A DNA stretch of 64,000 bases from Hygrophila difformis (GCA_030278955.1 JAOANR010000005.1:2213431-2277430), one strand, 5' to 3'; shown: positions 37,109 through 50,950, numbered from the stretch's first letter. Notes: a model not told the origin generated them from the letters alone. Translations and numbers: made by a program.

Positions 37109-40100
37109 ACAAGAAGACCTCCTACTCCCATTCCACTCCGATGTGATTACTGCAAACTTGAAGGCCACAAAACAAAAAACTGTGGAATCATTGTGAAAGA
37201 TCTTCAAGCAGGAAGCCCTGTCGTCTGGCCAAATGATAAAATCAAGATAAAGCTGATCTCCATAAAATGTGAATGGGTTCCTAAAGATCAAAACATATGC
37301 CATGTTGCCTTCTTATCTCATAAGAAGAAATCTAAGGACACCATTTGGTACTTTGACAGTGGATGCTCCAAACACATGACTGGTGAAAGAAACCTGCTCA
37401 AACAATACAAAGAAATTGACAGAGGATTCGTTGTGTTTGGAGATGGTAAAAAGGCAGCCCTAGTTGGACAAGGGATCATCGAGAACGACGGCTGACGTGA
37501 ACTGTCTCCAGTGTTCTTTGTTGATGGACTTCAAGCAAACTTGATCAGCATCAGTCAATTATGTGATGAGGATCTTGTGGTACAATTCACCAAGAAAGAT
37601 TGTCAAGTACTCAACCAAGATAAAGAATGCGTCATGAGAGGTTTGTGCTCTAAAAATAATTGTTATCATCTTGTTCAAACATGCAATTTTGGCTCAGTTG
37701 CAGGTGAAAATCATATCATGATGTGGCATGGAAAGCTTGGACATCTCAACTTCAAAGATCTGATAAAACTAAGTAGAACTGAAGCAGTCAAAGGCCTTCC
37801 TCACTTCAAAAACTCCAATATAGAGTTCTGTGACGAATGCGCCAAGAACAAACAGCATAGGAGTTCACACAAGTTGTCTGAACACCTTGGATCGACCAAG
37901 TGTCTTGACCTACTGCACATGGATCTTATTGGTCCAACTGAGGTTGAAAGCTTGGGAGGTAAAAGATATATTTTTGTATGCATTGATGATTATTCTAGAT
38001 ATACTTGGGTGGACTTTCTCAGGGAAAAAGGAGACGCTTTCAAAGCTTTTGAAAAATTATGCAACCGTCTCATGACTGAGAAAGATACCAAAGTAAAAAG
38101 GATTCGAAGTGATCACGTACGAGAATTTGAAAACCAGTCCTTTGAAGAATATTGTACTACTCATGTGATCAAGCATGAATTTTCCGCACCAAAAACTCCT
38201 CAACAAAATGGTGTGGTGGAAAGAAGAAATCGCACCTTGCAAGAGATGTTAAGGGTCATGCTGAACGCCAAGAATGTTGCTGAGTTCTTGTGGGCTGAGG
38301 CTGTTAATACTGCATGCTACACCGTAAATCGAGTGTACTTAAGACCAAATTCTCTCATGACTCCATATGAAATATGGAACGGTAAAAAGACATCTATCAC
38401 TTACTTTCATATATTTGGTAGCAAATGTTTTGTGTAAAATGACAGGGAACATATGAGAAAATTCCAAGAAAAGAGTCATGAAGGAGTGTTCGTAGCATAC
38501 TCTATCACAAGTAGAGCATACAGGATATACATTCCAAAGACAAGGAAAGTTCTTGAATCCACAAATGTTGCCATAGAAGATGTCTCATGCAAGGATCTTG
38601 CTCAACTTAATGAAGAAGAAGCACCATCTACACAACCTAGCAGCTAGAGGCAAATCAATGCTGAACAAATCAACACCAGCAATGAATCCACGGAAGTCAT
38701 TCAAACACCCTCTCTGGACACATCGTCACATGACTCTGAGCCCGAGAAAGACCTCAATGGACTTATTCAAAAGCACTATGATCCAGATGATGTCATAGGC
38801 GATGTGAATGAGAAAAGAAAAACCCGGGGAAGGAAGATCAACTTCAAGGAACTAGCTGGCCTACACTGCTATACATCTAAGATCGAACCAACCAAAGTGG
38901 AAGAGGCTCTCCTGGATGAGCATTGGATAAACGCCATGCAGGATGAACTACTTCAGTTCAAGAGAAATGAAGTGGGACCCTTGTCGAAAGACCCAAAGAT
39001 AAGAATGTAATCGGTACCTAGTGGATCTTTCGCAACAAAATTGATGAAAAGGGGAACATTACAAGGAACAAGGCACGACTAGTTGCTCAAGGATACACAC
39101 AGGTTGAAGGAGTGCACTTCAGTGAGACATTTGCTCCCGTAGCCAGACTTGAAGCAGTCCGACTCCTATTATCCATTGCATGCTCTTTAGGGTTCAAGCT
39201 CTATCAAATGGATGTCAAAAGTACTTTCCTAAATGGATGGCTCAATGAAGAAGTATACGTGCAGCAGCCCAAAGGATTCGAGGACCCTCATCATCCACAA
39301 CATGTCTATAAGCTCAACAAAGCTCTATATGGCCTAAAACAAGCTCCAGGGCCTGGTACGAGAGGCTGTCCAAAAACCTACTTTAACATGGATTTGAAAG
39401 AGGAAGTCTTGACAAGACCTTTTTCATCAAAAGGGAAAGCAAAGGAATACTAATTGCTCAAGTCTATGTAGATGACATAGTCTTTGGATCAACACATCAT
39501 ACGCTCAAAGACCACTTCATCGAAATCATGGGGTAAGGAGTTCGAAATGAGCATGGTTGGAGAACTAACCTATTTCCTTGGCTTGCAGGTAGCACAAAAG
39601 AAAGATGGCATATTTCTCAGTCAAACCAAGTATGCTTGAAACATTGTCAAAAAGTTTGGTATGGAGTCCCGCAAACCTGTCCGAACACCTATAGGGACTA
39701 ACGACAGATTGAGCAAAGATCCCAGTGGTCAAAGTGTTGATCAGAAACTCTATCGAAGCATCATTGGGAGCTTACTATACCTGGCTGCAAGTCGATCTGA
39801 CATAAGCTATGCAGTTGGAGTATGTGCACGCTACCAAGCCGATCCCAAGGAATCTCACTTAAAAGCAGCTAAAAGAGTGATCAAATATGTTTCAGGGACA
39901 AGTGAAATTGGTATATGGTATTCTAAAGAATCTAATCTTTCACTACTTGGCTATAGTGATGCAGATTGGGCAGGTGATGCGGACGATAGAAAAAGTACAA
40001 CCGGAGGATGCTTCTACATTAGGACTAACTTAGTTAGTTGGTATAGCAAGAAACAAAGTTCCATCTCTCTCTCAACTGCCCAAGCTGAATATATTGCGGC

Positions 40101-40410
40101 TGGAAGTTGTTGTGCACAATTGCTATGGATGAAGCAAATGATGCTAGACTATGGTATTGATCAAAAAGTCCTCACCATACTATGTGACAACATGAGTGCA
40201 ATCAACATCTCAAAGAATCCAGTCCAACATGGAAGAACTAAGCACATTGAGCTCCGACACCATTTCATAAGGGATCTTGTTGAAGAAGGAATAGTGTCCA
40301 TCCAACATGTCGGAACTACTGAGCAACATGCGGATATCTTTACTAAGGCTTTAGATCGCGAGAGATTTGAAAAACTGAGGAGAGATCTCGGATTATGCAT
40401 AATCTCATAA
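37109..40410 (+). pseudogene. pol: Copia pol (protease, integrase, RT, RNase H), degenerate
   Basis: Protease motif WYFDSGCSKHM (Asp at 37355-37357). Integrase zinc region (WHGKLGHLN, CDECAKNKQH) and D...D-x35-E core with acidic residues at 37922, 38111 and 38219. RT with YVDD at 39465-39476. RNase H with GYSDADWAG near 39950 and CDNMSAI near 40180. Breaks seen: in-frame stops at 37493, 38435, 38645, 39019 and 39637, frame changes near 38970-39000 and 39345-39400, and a further stop at 39534. The spread of breaks shows long inactivity, in line with the LTR divergence. Confidence 0.9.
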
Positions 40411-40872
40411 AATCCCGAAATTACTGGAATAAGTTTTACATTTTGTGCAATTTTTTATATTTTAATTAGTCATATATATTTATTACCTTAAATATATTAT
40501 TCCTTTTGTGGTACACTAACCAGTTTGGAAAGAATCTTTTGCAGATCATCCTAATAACCATGGTTAATTTTCAAATTGGTAGGAGTTATTTTTTGAATGT
40601 GATTTGACAGCCCATCATTGCACGTCCAGGGAAGAGTTCGGCGGGAACGGTTACTCACACCCAACAGTTCAAAAACGTGATCATTACCGTTTTGGGAAGT
40701 TGTGATTCTCATTCCAAATTTGAATAAAGGAAAGCTTCTCTCATATCTCAACACCTTGATCTTATTTCCTTTCTCATCTCTCTCCCGAACTCTCAAAATT
40801 CTCTTCATATCTTCCTCAAAATTCTGTGATTCATCACTTGTTCTTGTCAAAAAGCTCTCCCTTTCAGCAACA

Positions 40873-43248
40873 ATGGTGAAGACACGAGGAAGCCAAGGAT
40901 CCAAATCACAAGACCCCACTCCTACTTCAACCACTAGTAGCAAGAAAGTGATTTCTCCCGAGGAGTCAAGTGCAAAAGGACGCGCCAAGGCAGTCCAAAA
41001 AGCAATCATGGAGCAGACTGTCTCGGAAACTCCCTCACTTGTTGTTGTTCCCTTCCACTCTTCTTCCCCATCTATTGCCGAAGAGAAGGGTACCACCGTA
41101 GCCGTTCAAGATCCTCTCAACATTCGAGCAGAAGTAGCCGGAGCCAAAGCCATGAAGCAAAAAGATGCCGAGGCCCAAAAGGTGAAGGGAAAAGCTGTTT
41201 CCACCTCCAAAACTCGAGAGAAGGCTGTTGCGAGGAAGAACGCTTCAATCAGCGAACGAGTTCAGGCAGACCTTGCCAAAGCACTGGAGCTCCTGGATTC
41301 CATTATGGCGAACATTCCCTCTATGGGATCTGAACAAGTGACCAAAGATGTTGTGCCCGATAAAGCTACTGAAACTACCATCAAGGATGCACAGAAGGTG
41401 TCCACCACAAAGACCAAGAAGAAAACTCCTGCGAAGAAGGCTGTGGTAGAACCAAGTGTGGTGACCCACCCTGCTCCTGTCACCACAACTGAAGTAACAC
41501 CTGAGGAACCTCTTCAAATCACTGCTTCTGGAACTCAACCCAGTCCAGTCAAGGCGTCTGAACCTGTGACTGAACCACTTGATGAAGAGGAACTCGACTC
41601 TGACTATGTGCAAGAGGCTGGTGATGAAAGCTCAGGAGATGAATCCATGATCGACATCAGCGATGACAAATGGAATGATGCTGTAAATGAGATCACCGAA
41701 GAGATTGCCTGGACCGCTAGTCAGAAAAGGAAACATGCCCTGAGGAAAGAACCTGAACAAATTGCTCCTGCCAAAGAACTTGTTCACACTGAAATTGAGC
41801 AGGAAGAAGAAGAAGAGGCCGATGAATCCTCTAGCTCTGAGGACAACCAGAACTAAGAATCGGAAGGTGACACTGAACACCCTCAAGATGCTACCCCCGA
41901 ACCCACTGAGGGGGAGAATCCCACTGAAGATAAGTCCGAGGAATTGGGTTCACAAGATACCCAAAGTGATGCAGATGGATCCGACCGTGAAAATGAAGAA
42001 GAGGGATCTGATGAGGAATCTGGAGAAGAAGAGGAGTCCGAGCAAGTAGAAGAGGACGAACCTCAGACTGAAGCACGAGAACCAACTCCTCCAGCAAGAA
42101 GTTCTCCAAAGGAGTCCGAACCAAAGAAACAGACTCGTTCTGAACCAGAAGGGTCTTTTAAAGTCACTGCATCCAAGAAGAGGAAGATTGTCCTATCTTC
42201 ATCTGAAGAACATGAACCATATATCATCGATGCAGGAAACGCCGTAACCACTGCATTCTACTATGAAGTGTCCAAGCAATACTTTACAACTGTTCTAGAG
42301 AAGATGAAGGTTTATCCAGAGATCCGATTCGTTGCTGCACGATACGAGGAAATGGGCTGGCACAAGTATCTGGAAGAAAGGTCTCTACTATTCTGGGGAA
42401 CGGAGATCAAGCAGTACAAAGGACAGCTAGTGAGGCATTTCTATGCAAACCTGAGCTCTGACGTCCTCAACACCAAAGGCCCCTGGTTTGAACTAAGCTA
42501 CACACATGGACAGCTGTTCGAACTCAAAGCCAAAGCCCTAAACCGATTCCTCCATGTACCCCGAACTTCTCTAAAATCTGTTTACTCTCGAAGTGTCAAG
42601 TTCTCTATGAACACTATTACTGAAATACTCACTGGAGTAGAAGGGAGAAGGTTTCAAGGGAAGGGGTTAAGTGCAGGTGTTCTAACTCAAAAATTTTCAC
42701 TGCTTTACAAATTATGTGCACACAACATCATGCCCACTGCTAACCATTCTGTTGTGTCAAAAAGAATGTGTAAATTATTTTTTGCCATAGACCAGAAGTA
42801 TGAGATCAATTATGGAGCCCTTGTGCTCAAGCAAATGTTGGCATTCGCGGGCACCATCAAGAGGAAGTACAACACCACTCTTCCCTTCCCTGGCCTCATA
42901 TCTGAGTATCTAAAGCATCTCCACATTCTTGGAAGCAAGCATGATCGACCAGAGGACATTTCCGACTTCAAGCTCTCCTCAAATCTTGCTAAGAAGAAGC
43001 CAGACTTGGTTGGACCAGGAGGGAGGATCCCTGCGAAAGATGCCTTCTCCATGCTCCGTGATGATCTCACCGACCATATAAATCATCTCAAAGTTTTGGA
43101 AGCCCAATTGCACATTCATGTTCAATCTGCAGAAAAGATGTTCAGGCAGCTTCCTGATGTATGGTCGGATGAAGACAAGCCATTGGATACCAATCCAGAA
43201 GAGGAGTCCAGCGATTCTGAAGTGGATTCCTCTGATGAATCAGAGTGA
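40873..43248 (+). pseudogene. Env-like third frame of the Sirevirus-like element, one stop
   Basis: 792-codon frame opening MVKTRGSQGSKS, 462 nt after pol, with one in-frame TAA at 41854-41856. The first third is Ser/Thr/Lys-rich, the middle very acidic, and the last 270 codons or so a folded-looking domain (GWHKYLEERSLLFWG, HGQLFELKAKALNRF). That domain resembles the putative plant transposon protein domain found in this position in Sireviruses. No clear signal peptide or membrane helix is visible, so an envelope role is not supported by this sequence. Its function is unknown. Confidence 0.75.
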
Positions 43249-43688
43249 CAGGCCCTTTTTGGGCGAAGTGTGAGCCAGAGGGGGAGTTAAGTTGACATAA
43301 CCGATCATCGGTTCCTCTGGCAAGCACAAGTAGAAGGGGACACGGAGAGAGTTCGCACTGCTGCACCACCACTGCTAATGGGTACATTTTTTTTTTGAAC
43401 TACTTAAGTAAACTGTTTATGACTGTTTTTGGACATTTGCACCATGGCCTGTAATAATTAAATTGTGATCTGTCATGCCTTATTTGATTTTATTGCCATG
43501 TGCCTGTTTTGATGTAATTGCTCCTAGATTAAATGGATAGGATTATGTGTACGGAGCAATAGAATAGTTTGTCTTGGGAAAGTGTAATCGGTGGTTGGGA
43601 CTAAATGGGGATTGTTTCTTCATTTCTGTACTTGTGTAATTGTTTGGACATCGGTATGATCAACTCATATACTGGTCCACATTCTGCC

Positions 43689-43702
43689 AAAAAGGGGGAG
43701 AT
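43689..43702 (+). promoter_or_regulatory. Polypurine tract
   Basis: AAAAAGGGGGAGAT directly before the 3' LTR. Confidence 0.9.
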
Positions 43703-44616
43703 TGTTGGGAACCAGTTTTGAGCAAATGTGTTCACAACCGATGTCTGAACTACTTTGTTGGACCAACCACGACAGCAGTTGACAAACTATTTAAAGGAAG
43801 AGATGCTGGCGAATCTGCCTAAGTATTTTCTTCAAAGGCCAGCTGATCTCCTGCCCGGATCATGCACAAGAAGTATGGAAACAAGGATCTCCTAATCCGG
43901 GCAACTCCATTCTAAGGATCCGCGCAATTATGGAAATAAGATCTTACCTTAGAATGGAAGAGTGGTGGTTCTCTTCAAATAGGACGGCCAAGGGATGAAA
44001 TGATGACGACACAGATTATACACCTACTCCCTTGTGTGATCGAAAGCATTGTGAAGAGAGAATCACATTCCTTCCGTGTTCGTGAATTTATCATTTCGAA
44101 GGAAGACATACGATCAACACTTCCTCGAGTGGATTGATCGAAAGTGCTACCGTGTGCTTGATTGATGTCGACGGATTCAATCAAGGCTTTCGAGGAGTCG
44201 TCAAACCCAAGAGCTTAAACGAAATATTCAAGAAGGAGGATCGCCAACAGGTTTCGACCAAAGGTAACTTGGAGGGGGAGCCTTCAAGGAATTGGAGCAA
44301 GGTCGGGGTGATCTTCACAAAAACAAGGGAGTGTTTTGGTTCTACAATTCAACCGCTTGGAGATTGGAGTTGGGCGAATTATTTCACAATTGTTTAGATC
44401 GAGGATCAAGTTGAAACAATTAGTGAACCTCCTGGATTGTTATCCCCCAAATGTAAGCTTGTGCCGAACTGAGTCAACAAACCTTGAGTTCGTTTCTTTT
44501 ACAGTTTATTTATTTTCCGCTGCATAATATCTTAAAACTGTTTAACGTGTCCACGAAAGGTGTTTGAACTAGTTTTCATGACAGTTCATTGGTTATCTAC
44601 GCAAACGGACCTAACA
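43703..44616 (+). repeat. 3' LTR of the Sirevirus-like element
   Basis: Same boundaries as the 5' LTR. About 27 scattered differences counted by eye, mostly transitions. Confidence 0.93.
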
Positions 44617-44621
44617 GAGTG

Positions 44622-45803
44622 TGAGCTGGAAGTCTTACTGATCGAAGGGGATTGGAGGTGCGGCCGAAATGAGGGAAATGGATTTGTTAGATTGGACATT
44701 TGTAGGGTCAATTAATTAAATTGACTACCCACCAGTAGTTTTTTTTTTTTTTAATGGCATATTTGAAAGACTTTTATTGATATAACTTGGTATATAGGAA
44801 AACCCAATAGATTAAGTTATTCTCTGGATATTAAAAGGAAAAGAGAGTCCCTGCATACTTCTATTTAAACCTCTAATTCCAGCCCTTTATTCACGTGATT
44901 ATGAAGAAAATGAAATATCTTAATACAGACACTCATTTTAAATGAGAATTTGTTTAAAGAACAAGCTTGGAACTTTTCTCAAAGTAGATTGAAGTAATCT
45001 CATTAATTCAAACGATTATGAGAAGTTTCCCATTATCCCTTGGCCTTAAACAGTAGGTCTTTTGACAGATTTTCGATTACAGCTCAAGGAATAGAATGAT
45101 TTATGTCATCTTTTGAGCGCGCGATTAAGATCAATTGCTAAAAAAGGAATTTCAGGTAGTTATCCAACTTTCCTTGACTTCATAAATATACTCAAGGGAA
45201 TTTTGCACGTATTATACAACTCGTTAGGGGTTTAAAAATCATTTGGTGTCCTTTCCTAACACTTGCGTCTTAGTTTTAAAACTATATTCTTATTCCTAGT
45301 CATTCGCAGGATTATTGCTCAACATGAGAATCGTACCCTTATAAGTCTAAGGCGTAACCTTATATTGACTAAGGGAAGAATAAAAGGTCAAAAATTATAA
45401 TAGTGATACGCTGATTTCCTATATATCAAGAAAATTTGTCGTACTCCTCTAGCTCTAAGTCCCTCAACTTGGGAAATCCTTGAAAAAAAAATATACTCGT
45501 AATAAATCAAAAATTCTGCTCATGCCTAATGCATATGCGTGTGTGTTCCCATCCCCAAATAAAACTTTAAAATAGTACTTGGCATATTTTTCAAAAATAA
45601 TTTCGTGAAAATTTCAATAATTTAAATGCACTACTTCTTAAGGCAAAATGCTTCAAAAGTATTTTTCGTGCACAAATTTAAAAAATTTTAAATGCACTAT
45701 TCGCATAGCAAAAATTCTTTCAAAACAATATTTTCTTGTGCAATTTTTTTTATATTAATTTAAATGCACATTTCCCATAGAGCAAACCCCTCTGATACCA
45801 ATC
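44622..45803. other. Internal non-coding region of the 25.6-kb element, right part
   Basis: Leader side, with no coding frame. The motif TTAAATGCAC recurs near 45627, 45690 and 45760, suggesting a short degenerate tandem repeat. The primer site ends this region. Confidence 0.65.
45789..45800 (-). promoter_or_regulatory. Primer binding site, tRNA-Met type
   Basis: The minus strand reads TGGTATCAGAGG, one base off the usual TGGTATCAGAGC, three bases from the LTR. Confidence 0.8.
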
Positions 45804-48800
45804 TATAACACCCCCATTTTCCCTAAAATAAACAGCGGAAGCAAAATGCGGAAAGAATGGGAAATATGTTACCGCCACGTATTCCGAGCCGTCCGAAATA
45901 CGCTAAGGCTAGCAGGCATACTTGCATAAAATTATGTTAACCACTTTCCGGACAAGTTAACATATAATGTTCACATAAGCTTATAATACTGTAACAAGTA
46001 TAAAATAAGCTTTATAAAATTATGTGGTTTACACAACCAAAACGGAGGAATATATTCCTCAAATGCGCGCAACGATAATAATAGAATAAATCCATGGAAA
46101 TTTTAATTTAAAAGAGAAGTGTTACCTCGCATTTAAAAAGAATATGCTAAAAACGTGAAGCGTGTTGTTTAAACCGGTAGGTCACAATAATTGCACAAGT
46201 GGGATTAAACCCAAATAATTTCTCCATGCTAAAAAAAAAAAAAAACTATGCCAAGTAATAATTATTTATCCCATTCGGGATTTTAAAATATATATTTTTA
46301 AAATAACAATAATATCCCAAACCGTGCCCGTGCAAAAGATGCTCTACTGAACTTTGCAGATCTCATATCCTAAAAGAAAATTGTGAAAATGTAGAGTCAG
46401 CGAAAACAATCGCTGAGTAAGTAAACCCTTATTCCCGGAGGAGGTCGAGTTGCAGAAATAATTAAAAATGACATTTATGGAATAAGGCATGCTTAAACGA
46501 GAATAATTTATACATATACGAAATATTATTCAATATCCCGGGAACAGATAATATAACAATATGCGTTACCGAGAAATAATTATCTCAGCCACCGTGATGT
46601 GCAGGTTCCCCGCCGTAGGGCCCAATTCGCACATACACTCAAGGGTGTGGGGAGGTAAGAAATTTCCTCAAACCCACTGTGAGATAAGGTAATGGCATCG
46701 GGCTGAATAATCCCAGTGGTCCCCGTGTGGCTAAAATATGCACAACAAATGCGGGAGTTGGGCAGCAGCGACCCACACACAGTCCCACCCCCGTAACAAT
46801 GCGCGCTCAAATATCCATAGGATTTTGAGAATAGTTGCAAGAATTATTAGGCACAGTAAAAATAGCATACCAATATTCCAAAAGCAGTAGAGAGCAATAA
46901 GCATAAATTTAAAATAATAAAGTGGAATTATAAATTATGCTTAAGCTCAAAATAATTTGGGCACGTTTCCAAGGAGTAAAAATCTACTTACTGTAACCGT
47001 GTCAAAATGGGTATGACACACACACATGCTACGAGCAGACACACCTTTTTCAGCTATTTGGCTAACAAAATTTTAATATTAATTTAGTATAATATAATAG
47101 GATTTTAGAACAAATAATAACTACATTTTTAAATTCTCTTAATTCTTACCAGAGAATTTCTGAAATCTTCTTACTGCTCTCAAAATGGCAGAACTAAAAT
47201 ATAATAAATGCTAGACTTACAGAAGAATGGAAAAGAAATCAGAAAGAATCACTGGTAATGAAAGAACAAGTACTGAATATAAAGCTGGGAAGAGGAAGAA
47301 TATGGTGAGCTGATTAAAGGAATTGGGCTGCAAGAAGCTGGTGACTGATCGAACGAATTGGGGAGGGTCTTTATAGAATCAGTCTTCTTACTTAATACAA
47401 AACAACCAATAGCCTCTCTACCCTACTATGTCTACCGCCCCCTCCCCTATTCTCCACCATTTTTTTCTTCAGTCAGTCCCCACCGCATTTATGGAGATAG
47501 CTATGGCCACGAAGGAGACAAGCAGTGATGGAGACAGCGGTTATGGCTACGTGTTGCCGACAGTTTCTTTCTTATCCATCTCTTTCTATTTTTATTTTTA
47601 TTTTGATGGGTGTTTGGGTGTTTAGATTTTTGGAGAAGAAGGGATGGTAGTGGTGGTGGCTGTCGGAGTTGGGTTTTGGGGATGAAGGCGGCAGTGGAGG
47701 TGGGTGGTGGTGTCGACGGATCTGGTGGTGGGAAGATGGAGGGGAAGCTGTGCCGGTGGTGGTGAGTGGATTTGTAGGGGGTGGCAGTGGTGGCTGCGTG
47801 ATGGCCGGGCGATGGTGAGGATGATCGGAAGGAGGGGCGGCACTGGTGAGGCTGATATGATATGTAATTTGAGCATATATAAAGTAAAAACTATAAGGGA
47901 AAAATAAATTTAACGTGTGATTTATAAAAGAAAAGTCTAAGAGCTTTAATAATTTTTTTCATGGTCCACAAATAAAAAAAAATTCCTCCAATCCATACCT
48001 CCTCTTCAGGTTTTATTTTTATTATTTATTTATTTATTTATTTTTTTATTATTATAATTCTTTTTTTTTTATCGCCTTCCCCATTTTTCTTCTTTGGCCG
48101 CCCCCTACTGCCCTACACCCTTTATTTTACATAGATTTGTCTCCATGCCTTTCAATCAAACTCTATTTTTCTCACTATTTTATTTGCTCAATAATTAAAC
48201 TAGATTGATTGATATAAATGATAAACCTACGGCCACCCTACACAAATTTGGAAGAAAAATAAGTTTTGAAAAGTCAATTATTGTGTGCTCAATTTGCAAG
48301 GTCCCACTGTTTACTTGACATGAATTAAAGCTTATCAATTGAAATTGGAAGAAGACAATATGGGACCCATTAACTATGGGCAAATTAAAACTTGGAAGCT
48401 TCAAGACACCATTCGGACTTTAAAATTCCGGAATCGAGTGTGAAAATATATACTGTCATCATATGTCTCAAGTTGTCGCACAATCACAGTTCGGATCCAA
48501 TTATACTAGTGGTCGAGATTCAGGATTTTCTTAATCCTAAGATTTAGTGTAACACCCCGGTTTTGGTAACCCAGGCCGGGATGCCACCGCCACACCTCCC
48601 TAGCAAGACACGGTTTCTCCGAGCTCACTAAAGAGATGCAAGGCTATGGTTTTTCAGAATTAAAAATATTCAAACAGCCCATTCATAAATAATTTAAAAA
48701 TAATACATCAAAGTTGCAGCGGAAATATAAGTTGTGCAGCGGAAATAAAGTATAAGGGCCAACATGGCCAAAACACGGGTTAAACAGGCCCGTTCATGCA

Positions 48801-48916
48801 AGTCGTAATTAAATGCAGGGATTTAAAATAAAGATTTCCCCTAATGTTCCCATGTATGCATATGACGATGCATATTCTTCGTACTCTGTAAGAAAAAGGA
48901 GATATATGGTTTGGGT

Positions 48917-48932
48917 CAGCAAAAACGCGCTG
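48917..48932 (-). promoter_or_regulatory. Conserved LTR hairpin, stem CAGC/GCTG
   Basis: CAGC-AAAAACGC-GCTG followed by AGTAAGT, about 370 nt from the LTR end. Confidence 0.55.
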
Positions 48933-49004
48933 AGTAAGTTAACACATAGCATGGGTTAGGGGTTTCAAAGCCTTTAATTAAATTTAATAAAAACATTTCA
49001 ACAA

Positions 49005-49235
49005 TATTTAATTTAGCCGGCAATCCGGCGGCCGCAGCCAATTTCATAAAATCTAAGCTTTTTAATATATTTCCCGTTACGCCATCATCTCAACAATATA
49101 TCATTTAGCCGGTGATCCGGCGGCCGCAGCCAATATCAAAAGTATCATTTAGCCGGTGATCCGGCGGCCTCAGCCAATTTCATAAGTATCATTTAGCCGG
49201 TGATCCGGCGGCCGCAGCCAATATCAATAGTATCA
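49005..49235. repeat. Tandem repeat, about 55-bp unit, four copies
   Basis: Units contain TTTAGCCGGTGATCCGGCGG followed by CCGCAGCCAAT. The first copy reads GGCAATCCGG and is more diverged. GCCGG...CCGGC within each unit can form a hairpin. Confidence 0.85.
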
Positions 49236-49264
49236 TTTCTCAAAATATTTTTCGTTTCTTTTAT

Positions 49265-49465
49265 AGTTCACCATTCACCAGGGCTCTTGTGACCGCAATC
49301 CTCATAATCAATATTTATAAATAACCATTCGCCAGGGCTCTTATGTCCACTGGCCGTTCGCTTGGGCTCTTATGTCCACAAGCCGTTTGGTCGACCATTC
49401 GCTAGGGCTCTTATGTCCACTAGCCGTTCGCTTGGGCTCTTATGTCCACAAGCCTTCTGGTCATA
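49265..49465. repeat. Tandem repeat with CCATTCGCYAGGGCTCTTAT units
   Basis: Alternating short units (CAGGGCTCTTATGTCCAC and CTTGGGCTCTTATGTCCAC) occur about six times. It lies right after the previous tandem block in the same LTR. Confidence 0.8.
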
Positions 49466-50897
49466 TTGATAATATCAAACTTGGTCACAAATTCCCCAAT
49501 GTTTCAAAAGAATTCTTTTAAAGAAAATGTTTTTATTTGGTGTAACGGGATTTTTCAAAAGTATAGATATATCGTAATTCCAACGTCTCGACCGTTTGTT
49601 CGAAATTTCAAAATCTCTTTGATTTAAAATCACAGTTTGCGCCTTTTTGGTTTAAAAATCCATTACTTAGGCGATTGATCTGAAATTTGTACAGCAACTC
49701 AAAAACATCCCAACGAACAACTTTCGTGTTTTAAGTTTTTCGGAAAAACGATGGGAAGCATGTCAAAAATCGAGTTTTCTACAGAAACGAAAAGCTGTCA
49801 GAATATGTCCGATACGATTTGGGGTATCAAAACTTGATGAAAATTTCTGAAAGTTTTACACAATATAGCTTATGATCTTTGGATCAAAATCTTAGTTTTG
49901 AGTTTTCAGGTTTGAACACTCGAAGTAATAGAAATATGCTCATCAAGTTCGGTTAAGAAATCTGTCAAGGTTCTTGACATCGGTTCTAACGCAGATCGGA
50001 TCGGCTCGAGTTTGGAGGTTCAAATCTCAATGAAAAATTCTAAAAACTTACAGTAATATTCCGAACTCATAGATCTACAATTCTTATGTTCAACTCCAAT
50101 CCTAGATCGGTCTAGATCTAAGGTAAAAATAACCAACAAGTTCGAACGAAAATTCTGTCAAGGATTCTAAGATCCAGATTTGATATTCTTCGGTTTTGGG
50201 TCGGTTTCAGGTTTCAAAACATCATGAAAAATTCTAACATTTTTACAGAAGCTAGACCAAAGTCTTAGGAACACTTTTCATGTTTTGAGTTTTCTCCGTT
50301 TGAGCAGCTTTAGGGGTTTGAAAAATTCATACGAAAACGCTGCGTTGAGGGTTTCTCTTGTTGACAGATTTTTGTTAATTTTCTTGAGTTGAATCTCTAT
50401 GTTTGGTTGCATTTTAAGTCACCCAAAACCATAGTAAGGTTAACTTACAGTGGGGATGATGTTTAGGAGGTCACGGGGTCGTCCGGAATCCACGGGATGT
50501 CACGAACGAATCTCTTCCACCCGATTTATTCTTCCCTTGGCTCCGATTTGTGTTTGAATACGAAGATTCTTAAGTTAGGATGATGTTTATGATCTTAAAA
50601 CCATATGGAAACTTGATTAACATCTTACCAACAATCCAAAGCCTGCAATCCTTGATCTACACACTTCCTTGGTCGGATTTGGTTGCCGGAAATTCGCCGG
50701 AAAGTCCGCCGGAAGGGTGTTTGGCTTTGGGAGAGTTTTGGGAGAGTTTTGGAGGAAACTTTGGGTGTTGATGGCTGAAATGGGGTGTTAGGAACTTCTA
50801 TAATCATCCAAAATATGCCTCCCCCGTGATAGATCAAGATTCCCACCTTTGGGACCCAAAAAAAATGGCAAAAAGTCGCCAAAAACACATAATGTCC

Positions 50898-50950
50898 GAC
50901 TGCTACAGTAGCATGCTACAGTAGCGTGCTACAGTAGCATGCTACAGTAA
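50898..50950. repeat. GCTACAGTA array
   Basis: Four to five near-perfect copies of GCTACAGTAGCAT or GCTACAGTAGCGT, followed by a T-rich low-complexity run. Confidence 0.85.

Larger units (their letters stand above)
34437..44616 (+). mobile_element. Sirevirus-like Ty1/copia retrotransposon with env-like frame, degenerate
   Basis: TSD GAGTG at 34432-34436 and 44617-44621. LTRs are 34437-35349 (913 bp) and 43703-44616 (914 bp), about 3% different by eye. Order: LTR, primer site, gag, protease, integrase, reverse transcriptase, RNase H, then a further long frame before the polypurine tract. The DSGC protease signature, two gag knuckles, and env-like frame after pol are the Sirevirus (SIRE/Maximus) arrangement. 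The pol region has several stops and shifts, so the copy cannot be autonomous. Confidence 0.93.

Noticed and set aside
40551..41096. 181-codon minus-strand frame opposite the env-like frame
   Set aside because: It is a shadow of the plus-strand env-like coding region and its spacer, without domain motifs.
49005..49465. CRISPR-like appearance of regularly spaced repeats
   Set aside because: This is a plant LTR with imperfect tandem repeats, no unique spacers and no cas genes.
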